Shown here in pieces: positions 1 through 5,456 of a stretch of DNA of 22,406 nt. Position 1 is the stretch's first letter. Every line of letters starts with the position of its first letter. The notes beneath the pieces were generated by a model, which was not told the DNA's origin, ran no database searches, and worked only from the letters and a program-made list of their open reading frames with translations. The translations under genes and the position numbers were made by a program. Source of the DNA: Bacillota bacterium (GTDB lineage Bacteria > Bacillota > Clostridia > Oscillospirales > Acutalibacteraceae); contig JAEXDU010000003.1 of NCBI GenBank assembly GCA_023401495.1, forward strand, positions 1 to 22,406. Reading direction: 5' to 3'.

Positions 1-2
1 TT

Positions 3-332
3 CAGTTCTATCTCAAAACAGAGTATGGTTCGCAACTGCGTAGAATGTTGACAATGGAACAGTATAGAACTTCGGAGGCAAGCAAGTTTTTTAGGGAATT
101 GATAATAGACAAGGGCTTAGATTATATATCAGGCGTGTTCACTAGTTTAATAAATGATGGGGTTTATGTTGATGCTGACCCAATGGTAATGGCCTTGCAG
201 TTTTATTCACCTTTGTATTTGCTGTTATCAAAATACGACAATCAGCCCGAAAAATATGAAGAAGCCTTATCTTTTTTAGAAAGACATATTACGATGTTCA
301 ATAAAATCTATTTAAGGGGCGATAAACAATGA
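3..332 (+). CDS. TetR/AcrR-family regulator, C-terminal part (cut by window edge)
   Basis: The reading frame is open from base 3, with no stop before it, so the gene begins upstream of the window and only the ligand-binding C-terminal half (about 109 residues) is visible. The helical pattern and the closing segment (a QFYSPLYLLLSKYD stretch followed by an amphipathic helix of the SFLERHITMFNKIY kind) match the C-terminal dimerisation domain of TetR/AcrR repressors. An internal ATG at 45 is not a credible start because the frame continues before it. The stop overlaps the next gene by four bases (ATGA at 329-332), so the two are translationally coupled. It probably regulates the flavodoxin/radical SAM operon behind it. 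The DNA-binding domain is not in the window, so the family call rests on the C-terminus and context. Confidence 0.7.
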   Translation, partial: QFYLKTEYGSQLRRMLTMEQYRTSEASKFFRELIIDKGLDYISGVFTSLINDGVYVDADPMVMALQFYSPLYLLLSKYDNQPEKYEEALSFLERHITMFNKIYLRGDKQ

Positions 333-697
333 AAGGATTTGGAATATTGCTAGCAGAGTGGTTTATAACCAGCCTGATTGTTTATGCAGGATTATCTGGC
401 AAGCAAATATTATTCATCAACGGGCCGAGATCGGCTGTTATTACTTTAGGCGCAATCGGATTTGCAATGTGCATGATTATGCCAACAATCGGCAAATTTA
501 TCAGCCATGCACCTGCTCACCCGCTCACCATCATGGGGTACCTCTTTGGGACAATGGCATTACTTACAACAGCAACACAAATATTCAAATGGAAAATCCC
601 CATCCTTTATGACCCCAAAATTGCGCTTTTTGTAGTTGCTGGCTGCATTGTCATAAAGTCGATTATTGGCAGGTTCACACCATTGATCGTTAAATAA
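329..697 (+). CDS. Small integral membrane protein, four predicted helices, unknown function
   Basis: A 122-residue hydrophobic protein starting in the ATGA overlap with the TetR stop. Four membrane segments are readable, at about residues 4-22, 36-54, 65-86 and 97-116, joined by short polar loops, one with HAPAHP. No catalytic or transport signature was recognised. The position between a TetR regulator and a flavodoxin suggests a cargo membrane component of the same operon, perhaps a redox-linked or efflux-linked partner, but that is inference. Codon use is AT-rich like its neighbours and unlike the genes after 5.4 kb. Confidence 0.75.
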   Translation: MKGFGILLAEWFITSLIVYAGLSGKQILFINGPRSAVITLGAIGFAMCMIMPTIGKFISHAPAHPLTIMGYLFGTMALLTTATQIFKWKIPILYDPKIALFVVAGCIVIKSIIGRFTPLIVK

Positions 698-719
698 ACA
701 GCTGAAAAGAGGGCGTTTT

Positions 720-1130
720 ATGAATATTGAAGTGTGCTATTATTCAAAATCAGGCAATACAAAGAAAATTGCAAATGCTATCGCTAAACAAGCAGGGGTA
801 TCCGCAAAGTCAATCCATGAGCCAATACAAGGCGAAGTCGATATATTATTTTTAGGAACAGGCATATATGCTTTTGATATTGATCCGGAACTAAAAGAAT
901 ATATCTCGACCTTAAATCCGGCGAATATCAAAATGGTTGTAGTATTCAGCACAGCGGCTATTGTTCAGTCTGCTTATGAAAAGACCAAAAAACATCTTCA
1001 AAACCAAGGACTTAATGTCTCAGATAAAGAATATCATTGTCCCGGTCACTATATGATTTTGCGTAAGGGGCGTCCAAATGCTGAGGATGTAAAATACGCC
1101 GAGCAGTTTGCAAGGTCCATACTTGAATAG
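720..1130 (+). CDS. Short flavodoxin-domain protein
   Basis: A 136-residue flavodoxin-like protein. The N-terminus has a beta strand followed by the phosphate-binding loop YYSKSGNTKKIA (residues 7-18), the classic T/S-x-T/S-G-N-T FMN-binding motif. FLGTGIYAFDID near residue 45 fits the second FMN loop, and VVVFSTAA near residue 79 the third strand. It should carry FMN and act as a cytosolic low-potential electron carrier or quinone-type reductase. It starts 22 bases after the membrane protein behind a GAGGGCG ribosome site. Because it lies directly before a radical SAM enzyme, which needs one-electron reduction of its [4Fe-4S] cluster, it may be that enzyme's dedicated reductant; this partnership is inferred from adjacency. 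Confidence 0.85.
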   Translation: MNIEVCYYSKSGNTKKIANAIAKQAGVSAKSIHEPIQGEVDILFLGTGIYAFDIDPELKEYISTLNPANIKMVVVFSTAAIVQSAYEKTKKHLQNQGLNVSDKEYHCPGHYMILRKGRPNAEDVKYAEQFARSILE

Positions 1131-1215
1131 TTAGCAGGTACAGTAGTCGGTTCATCAATGACACGTCGGACCGAGTAGGCCCGAAGTTGGCGCTAAACAG
1201 AAAGGATGGGTGACT

Positions 1216-2301
1216 ATGGATATAAATGTTCACATGGAACGAGGTATTGCAGCAATCTTACAAACGGCGGCCCGATTTTATTTGAAAGATAAAAATGGGC
1301 GGCGCTTCATAACAAAGTTTATTCCCACCATGCAAGCAAGTGCAAAGATAAGGAATGACTATGAGAAAGCAGGGGTTCATATCCCGCCCTTTCTCATTGC
1401 AAGTGTCGCTTCACAATGCAACCTGTATTGTACAGGGTGTTATGCGAGGGCTGGCGGTATATGTGACACTACAATGGCCAAAATGGAAATGAACACCGAG
1501 GATTGGAACAGGATCTTTTGTGAAGCAGCTGATTTAGGCATTTCTTTTATTCTGCTTGCTGGCGGCGAACCATTGTTGCGCAGAGAGATTATAGAATTGG
1601 CTTCAAATTTTACAAACATTGCATTTCCTGTTTTCACAAACGGAACTTTAATTGACGCAGAATACATCGATCTGTTTGACCAACGGAGAAACATAATCCC
1701 TGTTTTAAGCAGTGAGGGCCACTCCAAAGAAACGGATTTACGGCGCGGACTTGGCATTTCCACGAAGATTGAGGAAGTCATGGAAGAACTAAGACGGAGG
1801 AATATTCTTTTTGGTACATCTATAACAGTCACAAAGAACAATTTAGATACCGTTATAAGCAGGGAGTATGTTTCCACCTTACAGCAAAAGGGCTGTGGCA
1901 TTCTGTTTTATGTGGAGTATGTACCGGTAGAAAAAGGTACTGAAAATCTTGTTCTGTCCAAGAATGACGCTGTTATGTTAGATGAAAATATACGCAAGTT
2001 GAAATGTGACCTTAAAAATATGAGCTTGATTTCTTTTCCCGGTGATGAAAAATATATGGGTGGATGTTTGGCCGCCGGCCGGGGATTTTTTCATATTAAC
2101 CCGTTGGGCAATGCGGAGCCTTGTCCATTCTCCCCATACTCAGAATTGAATCTAAAGACTACTTCAATTATTGAAGTGCTGCAGTCACCTTTCTTTGAAA
2201 AAATACGGCTCATAGGAAAACATGAGGCAGAAAATAAGCAAGGCGGATGTACTTTGCTTCAACATAAATGGGAAGTAGAGAAGTTGATAGGAGTACGATA
2301 A
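1216..2301 (+). CDS. Radical SAM enzyme with SPASM-like C-terminal cysteines
   Basis: The CX3CX2C signature CNLYCTGC (Cys68, Cys72, Cys75) binds the radical-SAM [4Fe-4S] cluster, and LLAGGEPLLR about 40 residues later is the GGEP SAM-binding motif. The C-terminal third has further cysteines (GGC, EPCPF and GGC) around AGRGFFHI, which looks like a SPASM/twitch auxiliary-cluster domain as in MoaA/PqqE/anaerobic sulfatase-maturase relatives. The ATG at 1216 was chosen: the AAAGGA ribosome site at 1201-1206 is nine bases away, whereas the in-frame GTG at 1210 is too close. The 361-aa length is normal. No precursor peptide or sulfatase is nearby, so the substrate is unknown. It follows the flavodoxin by 85 bases and shares its strand and composition. 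It is the last intact gene before the mobile-element scar. Confidence 0.88.
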   Translation: MDINVHMERGIAAILQTAARFYLKDKNGRRFITKFIPTMQASAKIRNDYEKAGVHIPPFLIASVASQCNLYCTGCYARAGGICDTTMAKMEMNTEDWNRIFCEAADLGISFILLAGGEPLLRREIIELASNFTNIAFPVFTNGTLIDAEYIDLFDQRRNIIPVLSSEGHSKETDLRRGLGISTKIEEVMEELRRRNILFGTSITVTKNNLDTVISREYVSTLQQKGCGILFYVEYVPVEKGTENLVLSKNDAVMLDENIRKLKCDLKNMSLISFPGDEKYMGGCLAAGRGFFHINPLGNAEPCPFSPYSELNLKTTSIIEVLQSPFFEKIRLIGKHEAENKQGGCTLLQHKWEVEKLIGVR

Positions 2302-2831
2302 GTTATTGAAATTTTGCTGCTTTGTCAACAGCTCGGAAGTTGACCCGAAGTGGTGCAAAGCATCAAGAGGGTGTTCCACCTCTTGCACTCCCCCCACTCG
2401 CCGTGTGGCAGGGGTTGCCATTCAAAGGAACGGCAACCCGCCGGGTTAGTGTGGGGTATGACTTATGACAACGGGCTTTTGCGGCTTATGCTCCGTTCCG
2501 TCCGCTATTCCACATTCCCATTGACAACGCCTTTTGCCCTTTCTGCTCTCTGGAAGAAGTCGGGGTACGGGGCTGACCCCGCAAAAACTGACGATAGCAC
2601 CAACATAGCGGAGCCGGTTTTGCCACAGAATGAAGCAGACGGAAACGGGGGGCGGGAATTTGTTCCCGCTCCTTGTTTTCGGCGGTGAAATGGTACGGCA
2701 AAAATCCGGCCTGCCAATGGGTTTAAAGGTGGAGATTTCCCCACCGTTCTTTGCAAAAAAACACTACCCGGCCCTTGACTGATCGGACAGGCGCAGCGAC
2801 CTGTTTATCGGCACTCTGACGTTACGGTTAG
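2302..2831. other. Gene-free, hairpin-rich remnant of an integrative conjugative element
   Basis: No credible protein is encoded here. The stretch is much more GC-rich than the operon before it and is full of short perfect inverted repeats: 2412-2419 with 2432-2439, 2568-2572 with 2577-2581, and 2652-2658 with 2663-2669. This style resembles the non-coding transfer-origin neighbourhood of Tn1549-like elements of Clostridia, and a Tn4451/Tn1549-type recombinase tail follows directly. That family assignment rests on memory of similar sequences and on the recombinase tail, not on a search. The open frames across it have no ribosome site and low-complexity, arginine/proline-rich translations. Confidence 0.5.
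2412..2460. other. Candidate transfer origin (oriT-like inverted repeat and flank)
   Basis: A perfect 8-bp inverted repeat, GGGTTGCC (2412-2419) and GGCAACCC (2432-2439), encloses a 12-base loop and is followed at once by GCCGGGTTAGTGTGGGGTAT. A relaxase hairpin just before a short unpaired GT-rich core is the usual architecture of MobP-type transfer origins. No relaxase gene remains in the window, so the function is inferred from architecture and the recombinase scar 400 bases away. It could instead be a simple structured intergenic repeat. Confidence 0.35.
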
Positions 2832-2972
2832 ATGCTTTTTACTACGGAACTGACGCCTGCTATCGTGAATGATTTGGTGAGCAAAGTCTTTGTGGAAACA
2901 CCGGATAAATCGGATAGGAAACGCAGGCAGAATATTCACATCAGCTATGATTTAGTGGGGATTCAGAACTGA
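2832..2972 (+). pseudogene. C-terminal fragment of a large serine recombinase (Tn4451/Tn1549 type)
   Basis: Only the last 46 codons survive. The frame reads ELTPAIVNDLVSKVFVETPD, continues KSDRKRRQNIHISY and ends DLVGIQN before TGA. The pattern of ELTP..VN...KV.V..PDKS...R.Q.I.I.Y...G is the conserved end of large serine site-specific recombinases of conjugative transposons (the DUF4368-type tail). A TAG stop lies in frame directly upstream (2829-2831), and neither the catalytic domain nor the zinc-ribbon domain is present. It is therefore a deletion remnant, not a functional gene. It supports reading 2302-3016 as one end of a decayed integrative element. Confidence 0.7.
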
Positions 2973-2994
2973 ATAACCCAATATATAAAGAAAT

Positions 2995-3016
2995 GGCGCA
3001 GCTTTTACGCTACGCC
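2995..3016. repeat. Imperfect inverted repeat behind the recombinase remnant
   Basis: GGCGCAGC (2995-3002) and GCTACGCC (3009-3016) pair with one mismatch around a six-base loop. It sits 22 bases after the recombinase stop. There is no good T-tract on either side, so it is a poor terminator; it may mark the terminal region of the mobile element. Confidence 0.4.
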
Positions 3017-3079
3017 ACACTTTCAAGATAATACTGTTTTACGAAAGGCAGCTTTTTCGCCGGTTTCTATTATGGTATA

Positions 3080-3226
3080 CTAATCGGATTTTTCATGCCT
3101 GTTTTCATGAACACTAATTTTGTGTTCATCGCCAATTCCGACATCAGCGCTGTCTTTGAGCTGCATTTTTCGCAGTCCTGCGTTGCTTTCTAGATGATTT
3201 TTCAAGCGATTTTTGTTGTCGTCCAT
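3080..3226 (-). CDS. Small hydrophilic protein downstream of tlp (48 aa), unknown
   Basis: An ATG-initiated 48-codon frame beginning MDDNKNRLKNHLES and ending HENRHEKSD. It is highly charged, with no hydrophobic segment and one cluster of His/Glu/Lys at the end. It starts 26 bases after the end of the tlp gene on the same strand, so it could be the last cistron of the HD-tlp unit. The ribosome site is weak (GAAGAAC). A perfect 8-bp hairpin (3107-3114 with 3122-3129) lies inside the frame. Composition resembles small spore-associated proteins, but no family was recognised. It may be spurious. Confidence 0.4.
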   Translation of the reverse strand: MDDNKNRLKNHLESNAGLRKMQLKDSADVGIGDEHKISVHENRHEKSD

Positions 3227-3252
3227 TGCTGTTCTTCACAAATATATCAGGC

Positions 3253-3482
3253 TTACTGGAGCCTGTTGTTTTTCGCAGCATCTGCTTCATCCTTGATCTC
3301 ATGCCGCATGTCGTCGAGAGCTTCTACCCGGCGTTCATTTTTGGCTTTCAGATCCTTCTCATTTTCTCATCGGATGTTTTCTCTATCATTTCGTTGGCGC
3401 GGTGGATATTTTCGATTGTCATATCAATGTTGTGTTGAATTTTCTCCACATTATCCGCGCAGTTGTCTGGATTCGGTTTCAT
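3253..3482 (-). pseudogene. tlp: Small acid-soluble spore protein Tlp, interrupted by a frameshift
   Basis: From the ATG at 3482 the frame begins MKPNPDNCADNVEKIQ and continues NIDMTIENIHRANEMIEKT. This is the Tlp (thioredoxin-like, small acid-soluble spore protein) signature of KP-DD-DNVEK and NTIENI-AE, packaged in the forespore. The frame stops early at 3348-3350 after EKMRRI. In the neighbouring frame the missing half continues perfectly: KDLKAKNERRVEALDDMRHE, then IKDEADAAKNNRLQ and TAA at 3253, including the KNERR hallmark. One inserted base around 3352-3362 restores a 76-aa protein, normal for Tlp. AGGAGG lies eight bases before the ATG. Either the gene carries a real one-base deletion or the assembly has an error. 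The upstream HD gene reads into this frame without a stop. Confidence 0.8.
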
Positions 3483-4106
3483 ATGGGTTTCCTCCTGAAT
3501 GCAATCTGCTTTTTTCAAAAAAGTACGGATATTTTCCTCTTCACGGCGCCGATCGGCCCCTTTTCTTCCCAGTCTGTCACAAAGGCCCAGCAGGGCGACC
3601 TCTCGGATGTCTGCATTCCGCTTCATTCCCTCCACATCAGCAAAGGGCAAATTCTTTACCACAAACAGGATCTGCATGTGATATCGAACCAGTTGGGTCA
3701 CCCGCTCAATGAATTCCGTGTCCTCTGTGAAAAAGCTCAGGAATTCCTTTGTGAGCTTCGCGCCCACTTTATCGTGGTCATAGGATGTGATTTTACTTTT
3801 TCTGCGCGCGGTAGTAGATGGCTTACCGATATCGTGCAGCAGCGCGGCCCACATGAAAGCGCGGGGATCGCTGCTTTTCGCTTTGACCTTTGCGGCCTCG
3901 TCCACCACCAACAAAGTATGGTTCCATGCGCTGCCCTCCGGATGGTGCTCGGGGGATTGCAGCGTGTTCTGCAGATGTTCAAGCAGGTTGAACGGATACT
4001 CGCTGAGGGCGGGGGAATCGGTAAGTCCTGATAAGAAGCGGGACGGCTTTTCATCCAAAAGCAGATGCTGTTCTATTTCTTCAAAAAATGTGCTGCCTTT
4101 TGCCAA
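3348..4106 (-). CDS. HD-domain phosphohydrolase, reading in frame into Tlp
   Basis: Residues 1-207 are an HD-superfamily metal-dependent phosphohydrolase. The ligands are visible as His63 (WNHTLLVVDE), His91-Asp92 (LLHDIGKPSTT), His111 (SYDHDKVG) and Asp177 (GLCDRLGRK). The arrangement resembles the HD half of CCA-adding enzymes and other HDIG proteins without a nucleotidyltransferase part. From residue 209 the frame becomes the Tlp N-terminus with no stop between, and it crosses Tlp's AGGAGG ribosome site. The result is a 252-residue HD-Tlp product truncated by Tlp's frameshift. The start is TTG behind GGGGTGAT; an ATG just upstream is out of frame. A sigma-G-like pair (GCATT at 4147-4151, AATACTA at 4123-4129) lies upstream but leaves little leader. 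The substrate is unknown. A lost stop codon is the main alternative to a true fusion. Confidence 0.8.
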   Translation of the reverse strand: MAKGSTFFEEIEQHLLLDEKPSRFLSGLTDSPALSEYPFNLLEHLQNTLQSPEHHPEGSAWNHTLLVVDEAAKVKAKSSDPRAFMWAALLHDIGKPSTTARRKSKITSYDHDKVGAKLTKEFLSFFTEDTEFIERVTQLVRYHMQILFVVKNLPFADVEGMKRNADIREVALLGLCDRLGRKGADRRREEENIRTFLKKADCIQEETHMKPNPDNCADNVEKIQHNIDMTIENIHRANEMIEKTSDEKMRRI

Positions 4107-4187
4107 ATCATCACCCCAAATTTAGTATTTGTTTTCGACCCGGAATAATGCGCTATCCACAGCGAATTCTATGGAAGAGGTGATATC

Positions 4188-4337
4188 ATGGCGAAAGACA
4201 GTCAAATCGACCCCAAAGAAATCCGTGAGCAAAAAGCGAAAGGCGGCCAGACGATGGCTCAGAGCGCCAACGATGGAGAGGGACGCAACCACAAGAAGCA
4301 GTCCTCCAGCAGACACAAGCCGGGCAATGACAAATAG
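4188..4337 (+). CDS. Small basic hydrophilic protein (49 aa), possibly spore-associated
   Basis: The ATG at 4188 follows GAGGTGATATC, a good ribosome site. The frame reads MAKDSQIDPKEIREQKAKGG, then QTMAQSAND and a Lys/Ser/His-rich tail ending KPGNDK before TAG. It has no hydrophobic or globular core and is rich in K, Q, S and N, as in small clostridial spore proteins. It is divergent from the HD-tlp unit and ends just before a bidirectional terminator shared with the Tlp-like pair, so it is a one-gene unit inside the spore block. No family was recognised with certainty. The two other frames here give longer but low-complexity translations. Confidence 0.55.
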   Translation: MAKDSQIDPKEIREQKAKGGQTMAQSANDGEGRNHKKQSSSRHKPGNDK

Positions 4338-4344
4338 CCACAGA

Positions 4345-4373
4345 AAAGCGGAGACACCAAGTGACTCCGCTTT
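4345..4373. terminator. Bidirectional intrinsic terminator
   Basis: AAAGCGGAG (4345-4353) pairs perfectly with CTCCGCTTT (4365-4373) around an 11-base loop. It lies eight bases after the stop of the plus-strand 49-aa gene and nine bases after the stop of the minus-strand Tlp-like gene, so it can end both. Confidence 0.75.
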
Positions 4374-4381
4374 CTCTGTTC

Positions 4382-4624
4382 TTATTTCTCCAGCACCTCT
4401 TCAATGTCGCGAATTTCCTTTTCCAGGCCCGCGATCCCGTGTTGGCGCCGTCTATTTTTTTCTGTCAGCTTTTCTTTCTGTGTGTCCGAGGGCGTTTCGG
4501 AGAGGATCTCTGAAGATACTTCCATATTATATTTGGTGATGTCGATCTTCTTTTGTAGCTTCTTGATCTTTTCGCGTCCCTCTTCCTCGTGCATTTCTTT
4601 GATGGTACCGGGATCGTTATCCAT
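4382..4624 (-). CDS. Tlp-like small protein (80 aa)
   Basis: After an acidic 22-residue lead (MDNDPGTIKEMHEEEGREK) the protein has the Tlp layout. KKIDITKYNMEVSSEIL aligns with the NTIENI-AEE helix, SDTQKEKLTEKNRRRQ aligns with the DEQK-IKEKNERR helix-turn, and a final EKEIRDIEEVLEK helix closes it. KNRRR replaces the usual KNERR. It lacks the N-terminal KPDDRSDNVEK segment, so it is a diverged paralogue rather than Tlp itself. Its ATG lies inside the last eight bases of the gene before it, with GGAGG just upstream, so the two are coupled. It ends at a shared terminator. Forespore expression is inferred from the upstream promoter. Confidence 0.75.
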   Translation of the reverse strand: MDNDPGTIKEMHEEEGREKIKKLQKKIDITKYNMEVSSEILSETPSDTQKEKLTEKNRRRQHGIAGLEKEIRDIEEVLEK

Positions 4625-5069
4625 TCCCGCCGCCTCCTATCACATCAGGACTTTCGGCATCCAGCTCTTCCCGGGCCAGTTCCTCCTTCATTTCGCGGAT
4701 CATCTGAGGAATCGCCTCGGCCCGGCGCTCGTTTTTCTCCTTCAAGTCCTGTGTATTTTTGTCGTCCGGTTTCAACGCCATGATTTCTTCGGCAATTTCC
4801 ATATTGTGCAGTGTGGATTCGATGGTGTTCTGAATCCGCCGGGCTTTTGTGCTGCGGTTTGCAATCCGCTCCACTACCTGCTGACCGGAAATGCAGTCGT
4901 CATACTTTCCTGCAGAAATATCGCGAATTGCTTTTTCCAACGTTTTTTCATAATACGCTTCCGGTGAAACGCCGCTGTAAGACTGATTCGTGACATATTC
5001 GCGGTTTTCCAACTGCGCCAGGCGAGCGTATTCACTCTTTACTTGCTGAATCAATAAATCTCTGTTCAA
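4617..5069 (-). CDS. Two-part protein: unknown N-terminal domain plus Tlp-like C-terminus
   Basis: A 150-residue protein. Residues 76-131 are Tlp-like: RRIQNTIESTLHNMEIAEEI, then PDDKNTQDLKEKNERRAEAI with the KNERR hallmark. Residues 1-75 form a separate helical domain containing YYEKTLEKAIRDISAGKYDD and SGQQVVERIANR that I do not recognise. The last residues are a GGGG-NG tail. The start is TTG behind AGGGGG eight bases away; no ATG fits. A sigma-G-like promoter sits about 32 bases upstream. It overlaps the following Tlp-like gene by eight bases. The larger size and extra domain are unusual for the Tlp family, normally about 75-85 residues. Confidence 0.72.
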   Translation of the reverse strand: MNRDLLIQQVKSEYARLAQLENREYVTNQSYSGVSPEAYYEKTLEKAIRDISAGKYDDCISGQQVVERIANRSTKARRIQNTIESTLHNMEIAEEIMALKPDDKNTQDLKEKNERRAEAIPQMIREMKEELAREELDAESPDVIGGGGNG

Positions 5070-5100
5070 AAGAGTTACCCCCTACATCCTCGTTTTTTAT

Positions 5101-5130
5101 TAGTATGCGGTCAAAACACGCGGTTTATCG
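5101..5130 (-). promoter_or_regulatory. Sigma-G-like forespore promoter of the Tlp-like pair
   Basis: On the minus strand CATACTA (5107-5101) is an exact match to the sigma-G -10 consensus CATWMTA. Eighteen bases upstream lies CGATA (5130-5126), a partial match to the gHATR -35 element. Transcription would start near 5094 and give a leader of about 25 bases containing the AGGGGG ribosome site of the TTG-started gene. The -35 match is imperfect. Confidence 0.4.
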
Positions 5131-5180
5131 CTGTTCGTATCAGGCATTTTTTGCAAGGAAAAAATCTTATGCAAAAAACA

Positions 5181-5209
5181 AAAATCCACCGCTTACGCCG
5201 GTGGATTTT
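5181..5209 (-). terminator. Strong intrinsic terminator of a short minus-strand transcript
   Basis: AAAATCCACCG (5181-5191) pairs perfectly with CGGTGGATTTT (5199-5209), 11 bp with a 7-base loop. On the minus strand the stem is followed by TTTTTGTTTTTTG, a strong U-tract; on the plus strand the tract is weaker. It closes the short unit beginning at the promoter at 5361-5388. Confidence 0.8.
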
Positions 5210-5318
5210 TACTTTGATACTGCTTTCAGACGCAGTCGATCACACTGAGGAAAACACTTTAACAAATGCCAAGTTATTCGTTGGGATCGAGCTTTCAATC
5301 CGGACGAATTTTATCCAT
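5209..5318 (-). other. Very short transcription unit: broken small ORF, leader peptide or small RNA
   Basis: AAGGAGAGG (5334-5326) lies seven bases before an ATG at 5318, an ideal translation start, but the frame is only MDKIRPD then TGA (ends 5295). In another frame a basic peptide with TTG start at 5298 (MKARSQRITWHLLKC, ending KAVSK) runs to TAA at 5211-5209, directly against the terminator stem. One inserted base would join the two into about 36 residues. So this is either a frameshifted small gene, a 7-residue peptide, or an RNA of about 170 bases. No family was recognised. Confidence 0.45.
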
Positions 5319-5360
5319 AATAAATCCTCTCCTTTTTTGATTTTCATAAAAGAGCGTTCC

Positions 5361-5388
5361 ACAATAACCTATCTCCTGTAAAAGTCAA
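5361..5388 (-). promoter_or_regulatory. Sigma-A promoter of the short minus-strand unit
   Basis: On the minus strand TTGACT (5388-5383), 16 bases, then TATTGT (5366-5361). This is a good housekeeping promoter. It points at the ATG at 5318 and overlaps the divergent promoter of the gene at 5457, so the two transcripts may interfere. Confidence 0.5.
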
Positions 5389-5391
5389 GCC

Positions 5392-5420
5392 TTGTATCTG
5401 ATAAAAATACCGAGTATAAT
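5392..5420 (+). promoter_or_regulatory. Sigma-A promoter of the winged-helix-like gene
   Basis: TTGTAT (5392-5397), 17 bases, TATAAT (5415-5420). The -10 box is a perfect consensus and lies 36 bases before the chosen start codon. Confidence 0.7.
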
Positions 5421-5456
5421 TATTTTTCGTGTCATAAAAACGGAAGGATGAACGTG

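Noticed and set aside
2350..2688. Open frame of 112 aa, and two minus-strand frames, in the mobile-element remnant
   Set aside because: No ribosome site, low-complexity translation and several hairpins suggest non-coding DNA. Such frames are often annotated beside conjugative elements but lack evidence of being genes.
3402..4031. Plus-strand open frame (209 aa) opposite the HD gene
   Set aside because: It is antisense to an HD domain with conserved metal ligands, and there is no ribosome site.
4129..4539. Plus-strand frame of 136 aa covering the 49-aa gene
   Set aside because: It runs straight through the terminator stem and has an Arg/Ser-rich translation. The 49-aa frame has the ribosome site and ends before the terminator.
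4404..4967. Plus-strand open frame (187 aa) opposite the Tlp-like pair
   Set aside because: It has a Phe/Ser/Cys-rich translation with no start signal, while the minus strand shows the Tlp pattern twice.
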